From contig JAUXCL010000090.1 in NCBI GenBank assembly GCA_030618905.1, forward strand, positions 1 to 8,744: DNA of 8,744 nucleotides, in the 5' to 3' direction. Positions 1-5,500 of the stretch are shown piece after piece. Under the pieces are notes generated by a model. It was not told the origin of the DNA. It did no database searches and saw only the letters and a list, made by a program, of their open reading frames with translations. A program made the translations under genes and the position numbers. The stretch is from Bacteroidales bacterium (GTDB taxonomy: Bacteria > Bacteroidota > Bacteroidia > Bacteroidales > B18-G4). Each line of letters opens with the position of its first letter. The first letter of the stretch is position 1.

Positions 1-67
1 CATCTTTAATTTCCCAATAATTCTCTTTATCCTTATTCTCAAAGTAATTTAAACTTTTTAAAATCAT
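1..67 (-). CDS. Start of an ATPase-like gene, cut by the window edge (partial)
   Basis: The reverse strand from the ATG at 67-65 stays open to the window edge, giving 22 codons that begin MILKSLNYFE and continue through a charged stretch to NYWEIKD. No stop is met. Beginnings of the form M-[IL]-L-K-x-[FL]-x-Y-x-E followed by a WxL/WEI motif are, in my experience, typical of bacterial AAA/SMC-like ATPases, whose Walker A loop (often GKNxxGKS/T) follows about 15 residues later; that part lies outside the window, so the family is an inference from a short stretch. A good Bacteroidetes promoter 16 nt upstream supports the start and the reality of the gene. It is transcribed in the same direction as dnaN but separated from it by about 670 nt of repeats and a hairpin, so it is probably an independent unit. 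The attC-like palindrome just upstream suggests it could be accessory or mobile DNA. Confidence 0.55.
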   Translation of the reverse strand, partial: MILKSLNYFENKDKENYWEIKD

Positions 68-82
68 TGTTTTATTTTTTTG

Positions 83-113
83 CAAATTTAGTAATTATCA
101 CTTCATCATCCAA
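83..113 (-). promoter_or_regulatory. Bacteroidetes-type promoter of the left-edge gene
   Basis: On the reverse strand TAAATTTG (90-83) is an exact match to the Bacteroidetes -7 consensus TAnnTTTG. TTGG (113-110) lies 19 nt upstream of it, where the -33 TTTG element is expected. Transcription would start near position 77, leaving a leader of about 10 nt before the ATG at 67. The spacing and perfect -7 box make this the best promoter candidate in the window. Confidence 0.6.
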
Positions 114-117
114 TTTT

Positions 118-202
118 GCATAACGGTCGCGGCTATGGCGCGTGCATTTACTCGTTTGTTTAAAGATACAAAAATAACTCATGCGCTATAGCTTGTGTTA
201 TG
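118..202. repeat. Imperfect palindrome with attC-like architecture
   Basis: The outer arms are CATAAC (119-124) and GTTATG (197-202), a perfect 6-bp inverted repeat. The inner arms are 132-144 (GCTATGGCGCGTG) and 180-192 (CATGCGCTATAGC), a 13-bp stem with 11 Watson-Crick pairs and two G-T wobbles. Unpaired spacers of 7 nt (125-131) and 4 nt (193-196) separate the inner and outer stems, and the terminal loop is 35 nt (145-179). Two short paired boxes split by an asymmetric spacer, a variable loop and a total length near 85 nt are the layout of an integron attC site. The outer boxes only partly fit RYYYAAC...GTTRRRY, so another palindromic intergenic repeat is equally possible. It lies just upstream of the promoter of the left-edge gene. 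Confidence 0.5.
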
Positions 203-240
203 AATACGTGGGCCAGCCCATGAGACATGCGCATACAATG

Positions 241-275
241 AATGCAGAATGCAGAACAAGGAAGGCAGAATGCAG
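241..275. repeat. Degenerate heptamer array (AATGCAG type)
   Basis: Five consecutive 7-nt units in register: AATGCAG, AATGCAG, AACAAGG, AAGGCAG, AATGCAG. The 12-mer GCAGAATGCAGA therefore recurs at 244-255 and 265-276, exactly 21 nt (three units) apart. No coding role is visible. Confidence 0.7.
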
Positions 276-284
276 AGGGTTAAT

Positions 285-298
285 GATTTACGATTTAC
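285..298. repeat. Tandem heptamer GATTTAC, two copies
   Basis: GATTTAC occurs twice in perfect tandem (285-291 and 292-298). It runs directly into a small GC-rich inverted repeat, CCCCG (298-302) with CGGGG (311-315), enclosing an 8-nt loop. The two features together form one compact repeat block. Confidence 0.5.
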
Positions 299-385
299 CC
301 CGCCATGCGCCGGGGCAAGCCAATCTGTCCCAATTGACCAAATAAGATACAAGTCTCTAATTGTTCAATGATCAATTTTTAGAAT

Positions 386-524
386 GGCCTTTGGAAAGTT
401 TGAATACAATGCAAGTCGAGATTTTGGCGAGGGACGAAGCTTAGTACCGCAGTTCAGGCGAAGCCTGGACCTAGCGGTACGGGGAAAATCGAGGCGTAGC
501 AATTGTGCAAACTTTCCAGAAGCC
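386..524. repeat. Long nested palindromic element
   Basis: The outer arms 386-402 (GGCCTTTGGAAAGTTTG) and 508-524 (CAAACTTTCCAGAAGCC) pair at 15 of 17 positions. Nested inside are GTACCGC (443-449) with GCGGTAC (474-480), a perfect 7-bp stem, and at the centre TTCAGGC (453-459) with GCCTGGA (463-469) around the 3-nt loop GAA, 6 of 7 paired. The intermediate segments GATTTT (419-424 region) and AAAATC (485-490) also match. The whole 139 nt could extrude as a branched hairpin. Its structure resembles dispersed intergenic palindromes (REP/MITE-like), but no transposase, target duplication or second copy is present in the window. Confidence 0.6.
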
Positions 525-535
525 TTGATCTTTTG

Positions 536-561
536 GTACTTTTGGATCAAGCCAAAAGTAC
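536..561. repeat. Perfect 10-bp inverted repeat
   Basis: GTACTTTTGG (536-545) and CCAAAAGTAC (552-561) are exact reverse complements separated by 6 nt. An alternative fold pairs CTTGATC (524-530) with GATCAAG (545-551). It abuts the long palindrome at 386-524 and is probably part of the same element. Neither strand carries a T-run after the stem, so a classic intrinsic terminator is unlikely. Confidence 0.6.
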
Positions 562-570
562 ATGAAAGAA

Positions 571-586
571 AAGCGGCCAAGCGGCC
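571..586. repeat. Tandem octamer AAGCGGCC, two copies
   Basis: AAGCGGCC is repeated directly at 571-578 and 579-586. Further AGCGG pieces follow at 591-595 and around 616-620, so this looks like the GC-rich tail of the palindromic element just before it. Confidence 0.45.
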
Positions 587-629
587 GTGGAGCGGATTGG
601 ATCAAGTTGGAGCGAAGCGGAAAGTGGAA

Positions 630-657
630 GACAAAAGATAAAAGGCGCAAGACAAAA
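630..657. repeat. Degenerate heptamer array (GACAAAA type)
   Basis: Four in-register 7-nt units: GACAAAA, GATAAAA, GGCGCAA, GACAAAA. As a result the 10-mer AAGACAAAAG appears at 628-637 and 649-658, 21 nt apart, the same three-unit spacing seen in the array at 241-275. Confidence 0.55.
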
Positions 658-674
658 GTGTTCCATAGCGTCAT

Positions 675-727
675 GTTCAAATTTCAAAGTTCAAACTACT
701 TTGAACCTTGAACCTCGAACCTTGAAC
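675..727 (-). terminator. Hairpin of two opposed heptamer arrays downstream of dnaN
   Basis: On the forward strand three units (GTTCAAA, TTTCAAA, GTTCAAA; 675-695) are followed by the 4-nt spacer CTAC and four units of the opposite sense (TTTGAAC, CTTGAAC, CTCGAAC, CTTGAAC; 700-727). In the dnaN transcript 720-700 can pair with 695-675: 20 of 21 positions pair, including three G-U wobbles, with a perfect 7-bp stem closing a GUAG loop at the tip. The array begins 12 nt past the dnaN stop codon, where a terminator or a 3' end-stabilising stem is expected. No T-tract follows, so factor-independent termination is not assured. The repeat structure itself is certain; the terminator role is inference. 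Confidence 0.5.
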
Positions 728-739
728 ATGGTGATATGA

Positions 740-1864
740 TTATTGGTTCAGCATCACCGGCATAACCAGCATCAGAATATCCTCCTGTTCATTGTCTTCT
801 TCAACAGGAAGGATCAGGCCGGCACGGTTGGGTGCCGACATCTCTAATCGGATATTTTCAATGTCAAGGTTATTCAGCATGTCCTGGATAAAACGGGAAT
901 TGAAACCAATCTCCATATCCTCTCCTTCATAATTACAGGTGAGCCTTTCCTTGGCTTCGTTTGAAAAGTCGATGTCTTCCGCCGAAAGGATCAATTCCTT
1001 ACCGGAAAGTTTAAACCTCACCTGGTGTGTGGATTGATTGGCAAAAATGGCCACACGCTTGATGGAATTTAACAGGGAATTCCTTTCAATGATAAGCCTG
1101 TTCGGATTCTCAGCCGGGATAACCGCTTCATAGTTCGGATATTTTCCATCAATCAGGCGACAGATCAGTTTGACATTTTCAAAGGTGAAGATGGCATTGG
1201 TCGGATTATAGCCAAGCTCAACTTCAGATTCATCACCCGGAAGGATATTTTTTAATTGATTTAAAGGCTTTTTCGGCATGATAAATGCGCTGGACACCTC
1301 TGATTTTATATCGTTCCTGCGATATCTTACCAGCTTATGGGCATCGGTAGCCACAAAAGTTACATTATCGGGCGTAAGTTCGCAAAAAATGCCTGACATG
1401 ACCGGACGCAATTCATCATTCCCGGCGGCAAAGATGGTCCTGTTAAAAGCACTTACAAGGACAGATGATTGAAACTTGATGGAGGTAACCTCATCAAGCG
1501 CAGGGGCCTGTGGGAATTCATCACTGCTATGCCCGATCATCTTGTATTTTCCTTCACCGGCTGAAATCTCAACACCCAGGGTCTCCTTGTTGATGCTAAA
1601 AGAGATCGGAATATCAGAAAAGGTTTTCAAGATATCCAAAAGGATCTTCGCAGGGATGGTAACGGCTCCCGACTCCTCGGATTTAGACGTGGCAATGGTC
1701 ACTGTCATGGTCGTCTCAAGGTCAGAAGCTGTGATCTGCAATATGTCATCCTTAAGCTCAAACAGAAAATCATCCAGTATTGGCAAAGTATTACTGGCAT
1801 TCAAAACTCCACTCAATGCGGATAAATTCTTCAATAACAAAGAACTGGATACGATAAATTTCAT
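740..1864 (-). CDS. dnaN: DNA polymerase III subunit beta (sliding clamp)
   Basis: The 374-residue product is the ring-shaped clamp that encircles DNA and tethers the replicative polymerase and other repair and replication factors. The length fits the family, with three similar domains at roughly 1-125, 126-250 and 251-374. Visible signatures are the start MKFIVSSSLLLKNL, TLPIL at 26-30, ATDAHKL at 172-178 (the E. coli ATDGHRL region that builds the partner-binding cleft), DGKYPNYEAVIP at 239-250, and the C-terminal MPVML at 368-372, which replaces the E. coli MPMRL that completes the cleft. The ATG at 1864-1862 gives a standard N-terminus. It follows plsY by 95 nt of AT-rich DNA, so it may have its own promoter as well as read-through. 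It is not beside dnaA or recF, as is usual in Bacteroidetes. A hairpin follows the stop codon. Confidence 0.97.
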   Translation of the reverse strand: MKFIVSSSLLLKNLSALSGVLNASNTLPILDDFLFELKDDILQITASDLETTMTVTIATSKSEESGAVTIPAKILLDILKTFSDIPISFSINKETLGVEISAGEGKYKMIGHSSDEFPQAPALDEVTSIKFQSSVLVSAFNRTIFAAGNDELRPVMSGIFCELTPDNVTFVATDAHKLVRYRRNDIKSEVSSAFIMPKKPLNQLKNILPGDESEVELGYNPTNAIFTFENVKLICRLIDGKYPNYEAVIPAENPNRLIIERNSLLNSIKRVAIFANQSTHQVRFKLSGKELILSAEDIDFSNEAKERLTCNYEGEDMEIGFNSRFIQDMLNNLDIENIRLEMSAPNRAGLILPVEEDNEQEDILMLVMPVMLNQ

Positions 1865-1881
1865 ATGTTTAAATTTTCAGA

Positions 1882-1913
1882 TTTTCGAAAACGATTATAC
1901 CTATGTAAAATTA
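1882..1913 (-). promoter_or_regulatory. Possible dnaN promoter region with a palindrome
   Basis: The 95-nt gap between plsY and dnaN is almost pure A/T with two poly-T runs on the coding strand. On that strand it holds TATAAT (1899-1894) and TAATTTTA (1913-1906), the latter matching the Bacteroidetes -7 consensus TAnnTTTG at all but the last base. Neither has a clear -33 element. TTTTCGAAAA (1882-1891) is a perfect 10-bp palindrome just downstream of TATAAT, and CCTATG (1900-1905) with CATAGG (1924-1929) is a 6-bp inverted repeat spanning the upstream side. A promoter here is plausible because dnaN is set apart from the tightly packed genes, but which box is used cannot be decided. Confidence 0.25.
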
Positions 1914-1959
1914 AAAAAAAAATCATAGGAATATTCATGTAAAAAAAAATTCTGTAAAA

Positions 1960-2589
1960 TCATCTCTTTTTCCAGATGGAAACTTTGTTTTCCTGTCCTT
2001 TAAAAAGCCTGATGATATTTTTACGATGTGTCAAAGGTACAAAGATAGCTACAAGAACAGATAAAATCAGCAAAGGTGTGGAAACATCTCCCACATAATA
2101 CACACATACCGGGAAAAGTATGGCTGCTGTTATTGATGCAATAGAGACATATTCACTAATAAGTAAAACAATAGTGAACAGGCCAATTGGGAATCCCACC
2201 ATGAATCCATACAGTCCGAAACCAACGCCCAATAGTGTAGCCACACCTTTTCCTCCCCTGAACCCGGCAAATATTGGGAAAATATGTCCAACAACTGCCG
2301 CTATGGCAAGGCATATTTTATAATATTCCATATACCGGGGTTCAAGCCAGTATGGTGGAATATAATGGATCAGGGAAACAGCAAGCCATCCCTTGAAAAC
2401 ATCAAATAGCAAAACCGGCACACCGGCTTTCCAACCCAGTACGCGTATGGTATTCGTTGCTCCGGCGTTGCCACTTCCCTCCTCTCTGACATCAATCCCA
2501 TAAAACCATTTGCCCACCCATACGGATGATGGAATAGAACCCAGCAAATAGGCCATGATAACAAAAAATATTAATTGAACTGCGATCAT
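1960..2589 (-). CDS. plsY: Acyl-phosphate:glycerol-3-phosphate acyltransferase PlsY
   Basis: This 209-residue inner-membrane enzyme transfers an acyl group from acyl-phosphate (made by PlsX) to the 1-position of glycerol-3-phosphate, giving lysophosphatidic acid and so starting phospholipid synthesis. All family motifs are present: GSIPSS at 17-22 running into EEGSGNAGATNTIRVLG at 36-52 (first loop), the KGW motif at 66-68, VVGHIFPIFAGFRGGKGVAT at 99-118 (the glycine-rich substrate loop), and HRKNIIRLFKGQENK at 188-202 (third cytoplasmic motif). Several hydrophobic segments (about 3-18, 55-77, 90-108, 118-145, 147-167, 170-187) fit the multi-span topology. The start ATG lies 8 nt after the stop of the giant upstream gene, so the two are very probably cotranscribed. 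The length is normal and nothing appears missing. Confidence 0.96.
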   Translation of the reverse strand: MIAVQLIFFVIMAYLLGSIPSSVWVGKWFYGIDVREEGSGNAGATNTIRVLGWKAGVPVLLFDVFKGWLAVSLIHYIPPYWLEPRYMEYYKICLAIAAVVGHIFPIFAGFRGGKGVATLLGVGFGLYGFMVGFPIGLFTIVLLISEYVSIASITAAILFPVCVYYVGDVSTPLLILSVLVAIFVPLTHRKNIIRLFKGQENKVSIWKKR

Positions 2590-2597
2590 ATCAAATC

Positions 2598-5500
2598 TTA
2601 ATAACCAAACACTTTTTCCATATCCCGCAGGAATTCAACCCGTTTTCTTTTACTGGAAATAACGATCTCATAAGGCTCAGCCTCATGCCTGTCGTTAATG
2701 ATCCGCCTGTCGTCTTTCATATCCATAATCACTGTATTGTAAGCTTCATCCGAGGAAATGGTTTGCATGATAAAATGCCGGTAAGTGAAAAAATACCAAA
2801 GGCCTTTGGTCAACTCGAGATAAATATTAATGTAATCCCCTGACTCCCTTATCCCTATTTCGATATAACCATTGACATACTTATTGATGGGCTCTGTACC
2901 CATATTGGCGATGCCAATGTCCCCTTTTGAAATAAATGAATGTGTTGAGGGGTTCCAGATAAAATTAAGGTCGGCAACAAACAATGTATACCTGAGCTCC
3001 TGGGGAATTTTTCGACCCACACCATACAGTTGAATATCGCTCTGGTATTTCTGCGCTTCTTCCGGGCTGAGGAAGTATTCCAGGGCGCCGGAAAAGAATT
3101 CATTATCGACATTGATCCCCCTGAGATTGGTTAATTTAAAACTCTCAGTGATCATTTCCATCAACTCTTCATCCAGGTAAAAGTCAAACCCGGCGACTAA
3201 TTTCAGCTTTGTTGAATCTGGTATGACCATATAATTTGCCTGGCCATATGACTTAATGTCCATATACGGCAATTTTGCCGGCAGGTTGATCCTTCCTTCA
3301 CCCTGTAAGGTACAATACTTCTCGTCCAGGGTCAGGTATTGTTCCCTTGAAGAGCTTTGATCACCAAAGAGGTTGTCAGAGATGATAAATGATTCCGTAT
3401 TGCTGTCAAAGCCCATATATCCATGCGCACCGAGCACATGGGTGTCTTTCGAATTCCATTTCTCTTCAAAGAAACAGGGGTAGAAACCTTTTTTCAACCT
3501 TGAAAAATTAAGAGAAGAATAAAGTCTTTCACCATAAATGTCAAGCATGTTATCCGAAACCGGGAATACAAGTGTATTGGGATCTATTAAGGTATCAAAT
3601 CGCACCCAGTATTCCGGCTGGTTATAACACTCCTGGTATATTCTGTAGCCACCATCGAAGGAAAGAAACTCCACCGGTGCCTCCAGTCTTACATTCCCCA
3701 TAAAATAGTATTCCGGGCTTAGCATAAAATTCAGGGAATCGGAAATAATGGCTTCTGCATAGCTCATACCGGTGGAATCGACAGCGATATTATTCAGCTT
3801 TATCCTGTGGATTTCACCGGTGTAGTCGATGAAATCGTAAAACCCTTTGGCCAGGTATTCATGTCTTGAGTAAATGTTCACATTGGCATTATGGATCACA
3901 TGGAATTTCGTGTTGGTATCTGCAAGGATATATGCATTTTTCAAGGTTTCCATTAAGGCATTTTCCTGGATGGTAACCAGTCCATCCCTTGGAAAGATAG
4001 CAGCATCAGCCACTTTAATGATCCTGACATCCTGCGCAAAGATGATATTGTTCGTCATATCATACTGGGCCTTTACGGTGAAGAATTTCAATGAGTCCTG
4101 TTCCGGATGGGTGGAAATAAACTCCGATCCGGTCAGGTCAAGATCAACCATATCGTGCATGGATACTTCATCAAGGTTTAGTGTTTTGGCAACGGCATGA
4201 TTATTCATGACCATTTCGTAGGCATCCATTTTCCATTCAAGCTCATCCATAGTACCCACGTACTGGTTAAATGGAAATTCGAGCAAGGAATGAATGCCTG
4301 TAGAGTAAAAATATCCCAGCCGGTCAAAGAAATCCACTTTAGACCGGTACCTGCTGGCCACAAATGCAGTATCCGAGAATGTAGAATCTGTATATAAACA
4401 AAAATCAGCGGTATCTGCTGCGATTTCATGATGTCTTAAATGGAACTGGTTGGATGCAATGGATGAATTTTCGAATATATAAAAGCCTTCTCCGGCAACG
4501 ATCCCTTCACTCAGGTATAATGTTCCATCGAACTCAGATTCATTGGCAAACACACTGAAAGGCTCATCAGTATTCTTGAGGACAAGGACCGCGGTATCCG
4601 GTAATAAGGTCTCATCAATCTGTGTGCCTTCGATGGATGGATATTCGATTTCGCCCGCGGATTCCCGCAGCTTAAATGACCCGGCAACAGCCCTCAGGGA
4701 ATCGGGGTAGAACACAAAATTATCAGCTAATGTAGTAGAGTTCAAGAATGTCATCTCTCCCGTGCCGGTGAGCCCTGAAGCACCTAAATACAAAGTATCC
4801 TGATAATTAGCCAATGGACCGTAGAGCGGGTAACCTTCTGTTGGGGTCTCATTCATAAATCCAAGGGAATAATCGGGCATTACAACCAGGTCCTGGTCAA
4901 TGATTGGAAAAATCCCCGCAGATTCCAGGTAGCCCTTGAACTTAATATTATCTGTCTTAAAATTATCCAGGCTGTCAATAACGAAGGGTTCCAGTTCATA
5001 ATAAAAGGATTCCCTGTCGTACACCCCATTCCTGATGTAACTGTCATCATAATAAACATAAGCGTCACTCTCACAAACGAAGATGGGGTATTGTGGATGT
5101 TGGACAGTTGCCGATTTATTCACAGGATTGTCAATTTCAATATACCCTCTCAGGTCTTCAATTACAGTTTTTACCTTTTGCAGTAACTGCATGCCATCTT
5201 CATTAATGCTATCCAGGCGAACATAAAAACTCACAGAGTCAATATCGGGTAGTTTTAAGTTAAAGGAGTCATAATCAAAAAAACATGAATCTGTGTAAAA
5301 CTCAAAGAGACCAGCCTTTACCTGGCCTGAGAATACAAAGTCCCTGCCCTTGGTTATGGTCAGGTTCCCATGGTAAGGATATATGTATACTTTTTGCGGG
5401 TGGCTTAAGGAAACCTCCTGAACCCCAAGGATCTCCATATTGAAATTTTCCAGGTCAATTTCTGCATTATTCTGCAGCCTGGTAATGGATTCAAAGCGGA

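Larger units (their letters stand above)
114..739. other. Gene-free, repeat-rich intergenic region
   Basis: No reading frame here has family features or a plausible start context. The longest frames (384-641 forward, 471-680 reverse) are translations of a palindromic element. The stretch is instead a mosaic of inverted repeats and short tandem arrays listed separately. Between them, 204-240 contains only small palindromes (TGGGC/GCCCA at 209-220 and ATGCGCAT at 227-234), and 316-385 shows nothing recognisable beyond a 5-bp inverted repeat (AATTG 359-363 with CAATT 373-377). Confidence 0.7.

Noticed and set aside
384..641. 85-codon forward frame and overlapping 69-codon reverse frame (471-680) as small protein genes
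   Set aside because: Both run through the nested palindrome and direct repeats, give similar peptides because of the symmetry, and have no promoter or family features.
241..727. CRISPR array
   Set aside because: Units are 7-10 nt with no 25-40 nt conserved repeats, no regular spacers and no cas genes.
1476..1928. 150-codon forward frame antisense to dnaN
   Set aside because: It lies over a clearly coding, conserved dnaN sequence and its product has no recognisable features; it is a shadow frame.
2598..2900. Type IX secretion C-terminal sorting domain or outer-membrane barrel end on the giant protein
   Set aside because: The last residues (EFLRDMEKVFGY) lack the usual sorting-domain pattern and no alternating amphipathic strands ending in an aromatic barrel signature are evident upstream.
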